Assembly (NCBI GenBank): GCA_947367725.1
Contig: CANBFZ010000127.1
Span: 1 to 5,920 of the forward strand
Origin: an uncultured Eubacterium sp.
GTDB taxonomy: Bacteria > Bacillota > Clostridia > Peptostreptococcales > Anaerovoracaceae
Direction: 5' to 3'
Length of the DNA: 5,920 bases
The position numbers and the translations under genes are program-made. The notes below the pieces were generated by a model, which did not search any database, had not been told where the DNA came from, and saw only the letters and a program-made list of their open reading frames with translations. This document shows, in pieces, positions 1-5,844 of this stretch; the stretch's first letter is position 1; the number at the start of each line of letters is the position of its first letter.

Positions 1-37
1 GCAGACCATCCATGTCAAATACAAACCCTCTGATCAT
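1..37 (-). CDS. HAD-superfamily hydrolase, N-terminal fragment (runs off the left edge)
   Basis: Only the first 12 codons are inside the window. They read MIRGFVFDMDGL, the classic motif I of haloacid dehalogenase-like phosphatases (hhhDxDG), in which the first Asp (D8) is the nucleophile and the second (D10) the acid/base. The DMDG(L/V) form at the very N-terminus is typical of the HAD-IA, beta-phosphoglucomutase-like group of small cytosolic sugar-phosphate phosphatases and mutases. The start is supported by AAGGAG at 48-43, five bases upstream of the ATG at 37-35, and by a good promoter further upstream. The gene is divergent from the TPR operon. The substrate cannot be inferred because the cap domain lies outside the window. 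The reading rests on one strong motif plus the ribosome binding site. Confidence 0.8.
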   Translation of the reverse strand, partial: MIRGFVFDMDGL

Positions 38-65
38 ATCTACTCCTTCTTGATGGTTTCGTTTT

Positions 66-94
66 ATTTTATCACGATTTCTCGTTGATTACAA
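66..94 (-). promoter_or_regulatory. Probable sigma-A promoter of the HAD hydrolase gene
   Basis: On the minus strand, TTGTAA (94-89) and TAAAAT (71-66) are separated by 17 bases. A TG one base before the -10 box (74-73) makes it an extended -10. Transcription would begin near 59, giving a leader of about 20 bases before the start at 37. A CGCGAA/TTCGCG inverted repeat with a 14-base spacer (95-120) abuts the -35 box, but it is too short to call an operator with confidence. Confidence 0.6.
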
Positions 95-234
95 CGCGAA
101 TTCCTAAACCGGCGTTCGCGCAAAATCCGTAGATTCCGTTCTTTCTATCTAACACACTAATAAAGAAGTCTGCCTCATACTAGTATGCCTGCGCACAAAA
201 CAGATCATCCACCCCGCCTTTACAAATCCTCTGG

Positions 235-262
235 TTTCACAGATGGAATTTTGTGGTATACT
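235..262 (+). promoter_or_regulatory. Probable extended -10 promoter of the TPR-DUF4037-DUF4125 operon
   Basis: TATACT (257-262) is a near-consensus -10 box preceded by TGG (254-256), the extended -10 element. The -35 region is poor: TTTCAC (235-240) with a 16-base spacer is the best match. This is tolerable for an extended -10 promoter. Transcription would start near 269-270, leaving a leader of about 67 bases before the ATG at 337. Confidence 0.6.
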
Positions 263-281
263 ATCATAAAAAACAGTCTCT

Positions 282-298
282 ATTTTGCAGTGCAAAAT
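282..298 (+). promoter_or_regulatory. 17-base perfect palindrome in the operon leader, candidate operator
   Basis: ATTTTGCA-G-TGCAAAAT has two perfect 8-base arms around one central base. It lies about 13 to 29 bases downstream of the predicted start of transcription. This is a common place for a repressor to block RNA polymerase. The arms do not match the Fur, PerR, Zur or CcpA consensus as I know them. As RNA, a one-base loop cannot form, so a hairpin would have to open the innermost pairs. With no U-run after it, it is not a terminator. A DNA-binding dimer site is the more natural reading, but no cognate regulator is visible in the window. Confidence 0.4.
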
Positions 299-336
299 TT
301 GAGATTCGATCTATGCCATCATAAAAGGAGAGTTTT

Positions 337-1200
337 ATGGATATCAACCAGTTTTTTACCACATTAGATGCACTCTTTGCAAATAAAGATATGCAGCAAG
401 CGGAAACTTACATGCAGGAAAGTCTTGTCGCTGCAGAGCAAACCTCTGACTTAGGCTCTGCCATCGCCATCTGCAGTGAGCTGGGCGGTTATTACCGCAT
501 GCTATCTCGCTATACGGAAGGAATCGCTCTTTATGAGAAAGCCATTTCTTATCTGCAGCAGCTAGGACTTCTGGAAACCGAGCATCACGCCACCACACTG
601 ATGAACTATGCGACCACCTGCACCCTGACTGGGGAAACAGAAAAAGCGCTGTCACTTTACACAAAGGCCGGCGAAATTTTTATGCAAAAAGGACTGACGC
701 AGGATTATCGCATGGCAACCTTATATAACAATATGAGTTCCCTCTATCAGGATCTTGGAGACTATGACAAAGCAGAAGAACACCTAAGTCTTGCCCTTTG
801 TATCTTGGAACAACTCCGCGAAGCAGAAATCGAAACAGCCATCACCTATACCAACTGGGCGCAGCTTTGTTTCAGCAAAGGACGTGTAGACGACGCCGAG
901 GAAAAAATCAACCGTGCCATTGCGCTGTTTGAAAGTGCCGGCGGCGACAGCGATGTACACTATGCTGCTGCCCTAAATGTATCAGGAGAAATTGCTTTTG
1001 CAAAAGAAGATTTCACCAGTGCGCTGCAGCAATTTGAAAGGGCCATGGCACTGACAGCTCGTGACTTCGGCAGCAACACCCAAAGCTATGCCATCCTTTG
1101 TGACAACGCAGCCCGCTGCTGCAGCAAGCTAGGCGATTCTGCCGCGTCTGCCCAATACACCGAGAAAGCCGCTTCTATTCGGGAAAGGATTGCCAAATGA
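337..1200 (+). CDS. Tetratricopeptide (TPR) repeat protein
   Basis: A cytosolic all-helical protein of 287 residues with no signal peptide or membrane segment. About six to seven TPR-like helix pairs can be seen, roughly at residues 41-75, 85-118, 127-160, 168-200, 210-240 and 250-285, with a degenerate one at the N-terminus. The best-formed unit is around 129-160, with the GDYDKAEEHL signature. The roughly 42-residue period resembles the kinesin-light-chain-like TPR_12 type, which usually forms a scaffold for protein or peptide binding. The start is fixed by AGGAG (326-330), six bases before the ATG. The stop overlaps the next start (ATGA, 1197-1200), so translation of the DUF4037 protein is probably coupled. 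From context I infer a binding or regulatory partner of the nucleotidyltransferase-like protein. The ligand is unknown. Confidence 0.88.
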   Translation: MDINQFFTTLDALFANKDMQQAETYMQESLVAAEQTSDLGSAIAICSELGGYYRMLSRYTEGIALYEKAISYLQQLGLLETEHHATTLMNYATTCTLTGETEKALSLYTKAGEIFMQKGLTQDYRMATLYNNMSSLYQDLGDYDKAEEHLSLALCILEQLREAEIETAITYTNWAQLCFSKGRVDDAEEKINRAIALFESAGGDSDVHYAAALNVSGEIAFAKEDFTSALQQFERAMALTARDFGSNTQSYAILCDNAARCCSKLGDSAASAQYTEKAASIRERIAK

Positions 1201-2156
1201 AGGGACTAGAATTAGCAAGAAACTATTACGAAACTTACGGAAAAAAACTCATCGATGCAGTAGAACCTGCTCTGTTTCATCGTGCCGCGTTCGGTCTCTG
1301 CGGAGAAGGTTCCCAGTGCTTCGGCTACGACGACATCTTTTCACAGGATCACGATTTTGCACCTGGTTTCTGCATCTGGCTCAGCGATGCAGACTTTGCT
1401 GCTTACGGACAGGCGCTGCAGCAGGCGTACGACAATCTGCCCGATACCTTTTTAGGATTTTCAACCCAAAACATCCTTGCCACAGACCGCTTAGGCGTCA
1501 TGCCGATCAGCAGGTTTTATCAAAGATTTACAGGCAGTCCTACCGGTCCTGCCACCCTGCTCGACTGGCTCATGACGCCAGAAGCCCAGCTTGCTTCTGC
1601 TACAAACGGCGCGATTTTCCACGATGAGGACGGCGCATTTACTGCGGTCAGAAATCGCCTCCTTGCGTTTTATCCCGAAGACGTGCTGCGCAAAAAAATT
1701 GCTGCAAGAGCCGCCATCATGGCGCAGGCAGGCCAATACAACTTGCTGCGGCTCATCAAACGGGGAGATGCGGTCGCTGTAACCCTGGCTTTGGCACGCT
1801 TCACAGAGGCGACCATTTCCATGGTACATCTTCTCAATCGGCGCTATACGCCATTCTATAAATGGGGATTTTACAGCTTAAAAACGCTGCCTCGCCTGGC
1901 GGATACGGCAGCGCCGCTGCTTGCAGAAGCGGCGAAACTGCCCGCGCATCTTAGCAAATCCTCTGCCCCACAATGCCATGATCTTGCCTTCGATCTGACA
2001 GAAAAGCTTTGCGCGCTCGTCGCTTCTGAACTGCGTGCCCAAGGCTTTTCACAGACGCCTGACAACTTTTTACAAAATCATTTAGGCGATATCATGGCGG
2101 GAATCAAAGATCCACAGCTTTCTGCTATGCACCCAATGGTAGACTGTCCAAACTAA
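1197..2156 (+). CDS. DUF4037 family protein, probable nucleotidyltransferase
   Basis: At 319 residues this fits the DUF4037 family. Residues 36-53 carry G38-S39, then D51-H52-D53: the GS...DxD signature of the polymerase-beta-like (MNT) nucleotidyltransferase fold, where GS holds the nucleotide phosphates and the two Asp bind metal. A third metal-binding carboxylate is not obvious. The C-terminal half is helical, with DWL (123-125), YNLLRLIKRGD (181-191) and LNRRYTPFYKW (213-223), which I recall as conserved in DUF4037 and reminiscent of helical domains in antibiotic-type nucleotidyltransferases. It presumably transfers a nucleotide to a small molecule or protein, but I know of no assigned substrate. 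The start overlaps the TPR stop and has AAAGGA at 1184-1189, seven bases upstream. It is probably cytosolic. The family call is fairly secure; enzymatic activity is inferred. Confidence 0.85.
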   Translation: MKGLELARNYYETYGKKLIDAVEPALFHRAAFGLCGEGSQCFGYDDIFSQDHDFAPGFCIWLSDADFAAYGQALQQAYDNLPDTFLGFSTQNILATDRLGVMPISRFYQRFTGSPTGPATLLDWLMTPEAQLASATNGAIFHDEDGAFTAVRNRLLAFYPEDVLRKKIAARAAIMAQAGQYNLLRLIKRGDAVAVTLALARFTEATISMVHLLNRRYTPFYKWGFYSLKTLPRLADTAAPLLAEAAKLPAHLSKSSAPQCHDLAFDLTEKLCALVASELRAQGFSQTPDNFLQNHLGDIMAGIKDPQLSAMHPMVDCPN

Positions 2157-2224
2157 TGTGACAGCGCAGACACAGAAAATATTTTAACGATTATCAGTGT
2201 ACTCGATCAGAAAGGAATTCTCAA

Positions 2225-2842
2225 ATGAAAAAAAATATGAAATGGATAGAAGACATCATCAACTTAGAATGGAACATGTTTCAGCGGGTAGAAAACATCG
2301 GCGGCAGAGCCAGCTGCCAGGACGATTTTGAAACCTTTTCCATCATGCGCCGCAGTCAGTACGAAAACTGGTCTGACGCGATGCTGACCCGTTACTACGA
2401 ATATGCCTGCGCCTGTGAGAAGGAAGGCAGAAATCTGGTCACCGAAAAGTACGGCCGTATGATGGAGTACACCGATTTACCCTACTATCAAAAACACGTT
2501 GCGCCTTACATGCCTTTTGTGCCGGTAAAAAATTACCGTCTGATTCAAGAAATCGTGGAAACCATGATTGCATGGGAACAGGACTTTGCAAAACAGTATC
2601 CTAAACTTTCCGGCGCAGGAAGACCGATTACATCCGATGGTGACAGCACCGGCTTTACTTCACAGGAAACTTATGCAAGAGGCGAACTGGCAACTTATCC
2701 AACGGATTTGCTGGAGCTATATGCTGCCTATGTAAAAGAATTGAAAGCGCAGGGAAAATCTCTTGCCATCATGATTCAGGAAACCATGGTTCACCTTTAT
2801 GGCTATGAAACCATTGCAGACGCTGAGGCAAGCCTGCAATAA
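2225..2842 (+). CDS. DUF4125 family protein
   Basis: A soluble protein of 205 residues, rich in Trp, Tyr and Met, without a signal peptide or membrane segment. It matches my memory of the DUF4125 family through several blocks: EWNMFQRVENIGGRASCQ (15-32), FSIMRRSQYENW (38-49), GRNLVTEKYGRMMEYT (68-83), GRP (132-134) and TSQETYARGEL (145-155). The many invariant-looking Arg, Glu and Tyr residues suggest a ligand-binding or catalytic surface rather than a plain scaffold, but no function is known to me. The start at 2225 is preferred over the Met at codon 5 because AAAGGA (2211-2216) lies eight bases upstream. It follows the DUF4037 gene by 68 bases without a visible terminator, so it is probably co-transcribed. 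DUF4037 and DUF4125 genes are, as I recall, frequent neighbours in Bacillota, which supports a shared role. Confidence 0.82.
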   Translation: MKKNMKWIEDIINLEWNMFQRVENIGGRASCQDDFETFSIMRRSQYENWSDAMLTRYYEYACACEKEGRNLVTEKYGRMMEYTDLPYYQKHVAPYMPFVPVKNYRLIQEIVETMIAWEQDFAKQYPKLSGAGRPITSDGDSTGFTSQETYARGELATYPTDLLELYAAYVKELKAQGKSLAIMIQETMVHLYGYETIADAEASLQ

Positions 2843-2858
2843 AAAAATTTATAATTCT

Positions 2859-2885
2859 TGTAACGAAATCCGTTCTTTTCCGATA
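2859..2885 (+). promoter_or_regulatory. Candidate ECF-type promoter of the sigma/anti-sigma pair
   Basis: TGTAAC (2859-2864) is followed after exactly 16 bases by CGATA (2881-2885). This resembles the ECF layout of a TGAAAC-like -35 box, about 16 bases, and a CGTA/CGTC-like -10 box. It sits immediately before an ECF sigma gene, as expected for autoregulation. Transcription would begin near 2891, just ahead of the ribosome binding site. The -10 match is imperfect, so this is a proposal. Confidence 0.4.
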
Positions 2886-2908
2886 GATGGACAAAGAGAG
2901 GTGATACG

Positions 2909-3394
2909 ATGTTAGATATGGACGCTGCGTACAAAGACCATGCCAATTACGTATTCAAATTTCTGATGACACTTTGTATGGAAGAGCACACCGCGGAAGA
3001 ATTGACCCAAGAGACGTTCTATCAAGCCGTACGCTGTGCCAAACAGTACGACGGCACCTGCAAAATTTCTACCTGGCTCTGCCAGATTGCCAAGCACCTT
3101 TGGTATCAGGAACTAGATCGAAGAAACAAACCACAGGCAGAATCTTTATCACAAGAAGTGGCTGTACGCATCCCTGCCGATACGTCGATGCCGGATCAGG
3201 CAGTCTCCATCAGAGACGAAAAAATGGAACTCTTTCATAAAATCCACCTGCTCTCCGACATCGAAAAAGAGGTCGTGCTTCTTCGATTGACTGGCGCCTT
3301 CTCTTTTAAAGAAATCGGCGAAATCGTCGGCAGAACAGAAAACTGGGCACGCGTTACATTCTATCGTGCCAAACAAAAAATCTTGAAAGGATAG
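2909..3394 (+). CDS. ECF-type RNA polymerase sigma factor (sigma-70 family)
   Basis: At 161 residues it has the size and two-domain layout of group 4 (ECF) sigma factors. Residues about 10-74 form sigma region 2, with the core-binding AEELTQETFYQAV block (29-41) and the -10-recognising KISTWLCQIAKHLWYQELDRR block (from 52). Residues 115-161 form region 4, with a helix-turn-helix at about 131-152 (FSFKEIGEIVGRTENWARV) that should read the -35 box. The linker between them is short and region 3 is absent. The start has AGGTGAT (2899-2905), a long match to the 16S rRNA 3' end. The anti-sigma gene begins nine bases after the stop, the usual arrangement for a membrane-signal switch. It resembles the SigM/YlaC-like sigma factors of Bacillota, but the subgroup and regulon cannot be told from this window. 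Confidence 0.93.
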   Translation: MLDMDAAYKDHANYVFKFLMTLCMEEHTAEELTQETFYQAVRCAKQYDGTCKISTWLCQIAKHLWYQELDRRNKPQAESLSQEVAVRIPADTSMPDQAVSIRDEKMELFHKIHLLSDIEKEVVLLRLTGAFSFKEIGEIVGRTENWARVTFYRAKQKILKG

Positions 3395-3403
3395 GCAACA
3401 GGC

Positions 3404-4078
3404 ATGAAAAACGAAATTATTTGCGAACTGACGCAGGATCTACTTCCTAATTATCTGGAAGGGCTGACAAGTCCCGGCAGCAGCGAGGCCATCGAAGCCC
3501 ATCTGGCACAATGTGCAGACTGCTGCACACTGCTGGAAGAGATGAAACAAGATCTTGAAACACCCCAGCTGCAAACCGCAGAAGAATCACCCGATGCGCG
3601 GAATATCAAACCTTTTAGGAAACTCAAAAAAAGAGTTCGTACCACGATTGCAGTCACCGTACTGCTCTGTATGGTAATCTTTGGCGGCGGTACCTACTAT
3701 TTTGCCCATAGCTTTACACCGCGCGCAGAAGATGTCACCATCACCTGCGAAAAAAACGGCAATATCGTAGATATCATCTTCATCGCCAAAAATAAAAATA
3801 CCATCTTAAACAGCTATGTCGGCGGCTACCATGAAAAAGTCTACAGCGGTGAAGTCGACTTCATTGAGCTGCATGCGTTTCACAAAAGTCCATTCAAAAA
3901 ACCCCTTCGGTATCACGCGTATTACAGCTACAACTTTATCGATCAAGACACTGTAAACGATTCCTTTGGCAATAAAATCCGCATTACAGACAAAAGTTTC
4001 TTTGCTGTGCAGTTTGCCGATCAGCTGGTCAAAATCAGCATTGCTGATTTGTATCACGACAAAATTACAATCTTATAA
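3404..4078 (+). CDS. Membrane anti-sigma factor with zf-HC2 zinc-finger domain
   Basis: A 224-residue protein in three parts. The cytosolic N-terminus carries C7 and H33-x3-C37-x2-C40, the zinc-binding anti-sigma (ZAS, zf-HC2) motif that holds a cognate sigma factor. One membrane helix spans about 81-100 after a basic stretch (72-79), giving an N-in orientation. The C-terminal part (about 101-224) lies outside the membrane and is rich in beta-prone, aromatic and lysine residues; I do not recognise its fold. It lies nine bases after the sigma gene. AAAGGA (3386-3391), inside the sigma gene's last codons, is 12 bases from the ATG, which is long, while AGG (3393-3395) is closer. Inferred role: sequester the sigma factor until an envelope signal is sensed outside. 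The signal, and whether release is by proteolysis or conformational change, cannot be seen. Confidence 0.88.
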   Translation: MKNEIICELTQDLLPNYLEGLTSPGSSEAIEAHLAQCADCCTLLEEMKQDLETPQLQTAEESPDARNIKPFRKLKKRVRTTIAVTVLLCMVIFGGGTYYFAHSFTPRAEDVTITCEKNGNIVDIIFIAKNKNTILNSYVGGYHEKVYSGEVDFIELHAFHKSPFKKPLRYHAYYSYNFIDQDTVNDSFGNKIRITDKSFFAVQFADQLVKISIADLYHDKITIL

Positions 4079-4084
4079 TAATTG

Positions 4085-4127
4085 AAAAAAAGGGCGCAGC
4101 CGCGAATTAACGCTGCTGCGCCCTTTT
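4085..4127. terminator. Bidirectional intrinsic terminator between converging operons
   Basis: A 13-base-pair stem pairs 4088-4100 with 4115-4127 (core AGGGCGCAGC with GCTGCGCCCT). It extends through a C/T mismatch to a GCG/CGC inner stem closed by an AATTAA loop (4105-4110). On the plus strand only four T follow the GC-rich stem. On the minus strand the A-run at 4085-4091 becomes seven T. It should therefore stop both the sigma/anti-sigma and the FAH/SDR transcripts, probably better for the latter. Confidence 0.88.
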
Positions 4128-4142
4128 GCTATTCCGGCATCA

Positions 4143-4937
4143 TTATAGTGCTTTCACAAGACCCCCGTCGACCAGAATCGTCTGTCCGGTGATGTAGGTA
4201 TTCGCCGTGCTGGATAACAGAAATGCTGCCAGTTTCCCGTATTCCTCCGGCTTTCCGTATCTGCCCAGCGGAATGGTTTTCCAGGTGTTTTCCTGCAGCT
4301 GTTCTACAGAAATTCCCTGTTTTTCCGCGCGCATGGCATCCAGCGCATCGATGCGAGCAGTCCCGATGCGACCCGGTCCGATGACATTGACTAAAATATT
4401 GTACTTGCCCAATTCCTGAGAAATGGTCTTAGACCAACCCACTACGCCGGCACGCATGGTGTTGGAAAGTCCCAGATTGTCCAGCACTGCCTTCACCGAA
4501 GAGGACGTAGAATTGACAATTCTGCCGCCTCCGTTTTCCATCATAATCGGCGCAACTTCCCGTACCACTCTCTGATAAGAAAGCAGGGTCAGATCAAAAG
4601 CTCTGTACCACGCTTCATCATCAAAAGAATTCAGCGGACCTGCCGGAGGTCCGCCTGCGTTATTAAACAGCGCGAAAATCGATCCAAACTTTTCGCAAGT
4701 TGCAGCAACCAGGGCTTTGATATCCTCCGGCTTTGTCATATCACCGCAGAAAAAGTCCACATTTTCATTGCCTGTTTCACGAATCAATTCTGCCTTCGCT
4801 TCTTCCAGCTGTTCCAAAAACGGGCTAAACAGCATCACCTTTGCGCCTTCCGCCGCAAGCTCTTTGGCTACCGCTTTGCCAAGTCCTGAACTGGATGCCA
4901 GCACCAGCGCGCATTTGTCTTTTAAACCTAAATCCAT
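4143..4937 (-). CDS. SDR-family oxidoreductase, FabG-like with atypical active site
   Basis: A 264-residue Rossmann-fold protein of short-chain dehydrogenase/reductase size. The cofactor loop reads LASSSGLG (13-20) instead of TGxxxGxG. NNAG (92-95), GGGRIVN (136-142), PG (188-189) and the C-terminal YITGQTILVDGG (from about 248) are conserved. The catalytic tetrad is altered: the Asn position appears to be D115, Ser is kept (S145), Tyr is S158 and Lys is R162 in SNTMR. As I recall, the BKR-like SDR subgroup (cd05344), which it closely resembles in NNAGGPPAGP and the IPLGRYGKPEE segment, also deviates at these sites, so this is probably ancestral rather than decay. It starts one base after the FAH stop, with AGAGG (4950-4946) inside the FAH 3' end, implying coupling. 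Whether it is a catalytic NAD(P)-dependent enzyme is uncertain. Confidence 0.88.
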   Translation of the reverse strand: MDLGLKDKCALVLASSSGLGKAVAKELAAEGAKVMLFSPFLEQLEEAKAELIRETGNENVDFFCGDMTKPEDIKALVAATCEKFGSIFALFNNAGGPPAGPLNSFDDEAWYRAFDLTLLSYQRVVREVAPIMMENGGGRIVNSTSSSVKAVLDNLGLSNTMRAGVVGWSKTISQELGKYNILVNVIGPGRIGTARIDALDAMRAEKQGISVEQLQENTWKTIPLGRYGKPEEYGKLAAFLLSSTANTYITGQTILVDGGLVKAL

Positions 4938-4938
4938 A

Positions 4939-5844
4939 TTATTTTACCTCTTTTCGCAATTTTAAATCCACAACCGGGTTCACAAGGGGTTCCATGGTAA
5001 ATCCGTCCGGTCCGGAAATCCGACATTCGATGGTATCGCCATCCTCAATGTGCACTGCTCTCGGCGTCCCTGTAGACAAAACGTCCCCCGGCAGCCAGCC
5101 CTGCAGATGAGAAACCAGGGAAACCAGCCTTGCCGGACTGTGGGTCATATTGGACACCGTATTTGCTGCGTGCACCGCTCCGTTGTGTATGGTCTGTACT
5201 TCCAGGGCAGACACGTCTTCCACCTCATCCGGCGTCACCAACTGCGGTCCAAAGGTTAGGAACGTATCGAATCCCTTGACAAGAGTCAAAAATCTCGGAT
5301 TCTGCCGTAGAATAGATTCTTCCGTCATATCGAGAATGGTGGTATAGCCCGCAATGTAGTCCTCCCATGCATCCTCTTCGATATATTTGCACTTCTTTCC
5401 CATGATGATGCCCAGTTCCGCTTCCCCAGTGGTTTTTTCCGCTTCAGGCAACGCTGGTATGCAGATTTCATCTCCTGGTCCTGCAATGCAGGACGCCGGT
5501 TTATAAAAGCTGCCCGGAAAGGTCTTCGGCGCGCCCTCTCCAAGATCTCCCGCATGATCTACATAATTCAATCCGATGCCGAAAATCCGCTGCGGATTTC
5601 TGTAAAGCGGCGCGTACTGTACCTTTTCAAAAGGTACACATTCCATGGTTTCAAGTTCTTCTTTTCCGCCGTCGTTGTACCATGTAGTCAGTCCTTTAAG
5701 TTGTTCGGTGCAGATCAGTTCATAAAGTCCAGTCTCCCAGTCAGTCTCCTTCACCCGATTTACTTCCGCAACCGGTACAATACCCCGATTGGCTACAATG
5801 CCGGCAAACTCGCCGCCGTCTATTTTTATTGTTGCTACACGCAT
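4939..5844 (-). CDS. Fumarylacetoacetate hydrolase (FAH) family protein
   Basis: At 301 residues it has a variable N-terminal domain (1-80) and a catalytic FAH domain from about 85. Visible motifs are GIGLNYVDHAGDLG (89-102, with the family His at H97 and Asp instead of the usual Glu at 100), the metal ligands E141-x-E143 in GEAELGII, D172 in ILDMTEES, K190-x-FDTF (190-195) and GDVLSTGTP. The family cleaves carbon-carbon bonds in, or decarboxylates or isomerises, beta-diketo and keto acids with Mg or Mn: fumarylpyruvate hydrolase, homoprotocatechuate-pathway isomerase/decarboxylase and diketo-deoxy-sugar-acid hydrolases are members. The exact substrate is open. AGGAGG (5855-5850) lies five bases before the ATG. 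It is first in an operon with the SDR gene. All metal-binding residues are present, so it should be active. Confidence 0.9.
   Translation of the reverse strand: MRVATIKIDGGEFAGIVANRGIVPVAEVNRVKETDWETGLYELICTEQLKGLTTWYNDGGKEELETMECVPFEKVQYAPLYRNPQRIFGIGLNYVDHAGDLGEGAPKTFPGSFYKPASCIAGPGDEICIPALPEAEKTTGEAELGIIMGKKCKYIEEDAWEDYIAGYTTILDMTEESILRQNPRFLTLVKGFDTFLTFGPQLVTPDEVEDVSALEVQTIHNGAVHAANTVSNMTHSPARLVSLVSHLQGWLPGDVLSTGTPRAVHIEDGDTIECRISGPDGFTMEPLVNPVVDLKLRKEVK

Larger units (their letters stand above)
38..336. other. Divergent intergenic region between the HAD gene and the TPR operon
   Basis: This stretch of 299 bases holds the leftward HAD promoter (66-94), the rightward TPR-operon promoter (about 235-262) and a palindrome in the expected TPR-operon leader (282-298). 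Between 121 and 230 I see no gene, RNA or clear signal beyond a 12-base perfect palindrome, CATACTAGTATG (176-187), which is short enough to arise by chance. An open frame from 185 into the TPR gene has no ribosome binding site and no recognisable composition, so I do not treat it as a gene. Confidence 0.6.

Noticed and set aside
95..120. CGCGAA-N14-TTCGCG inverted repeat next to the HAD -35 box
   Set aside because: Six-base arms with a free choice of spacer are common by chance; an alternative AACGC/GCGTT pairing overlaps it, so no single structure stands out.
176..187. 12-base perfect palindrome CATACTAGTATG flanked by TGCCT/GCCT repeats
   Set aside because: About one perfect 12-base palindrome is expected by chance in a window of this size, and it is not placed against any promoter box.
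185..367. Open frame of 60 codons on the plus strand upstream of and overlapping the TPR gene start
   Set aside because: It has no ribosome binding site, runs through the TPR promoter and palindrome, shows no protein-like composition, and overlaps a well-supported start.
356..664. Minus-strand open frames opposite the TPR, DUF4037 and sigma genes, and plus-strand frames opposite the SDR and FAH genes
   Set aside because: They are shadows of well-supported genes, with no ribosome binding sites or recognisable domains.
2157..2169. TGTGACAGCGCAG before the DUF4125 gene resembles TGTGACAGCACAG upstream of the FAH gene (minus strand, 5909-5897)
   Set aside because: A 12-of-13 match between two places is expected many times in a window of this size on two strands; there is no further extension.
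4143..4937. Reading the SDR gene as a decaying pseudogene because its catalytic residues are missing
   Set aside because: The frame is intact and of full length, other SDR motifs are well kept, and the substitutions fit a known atypical subgroup.
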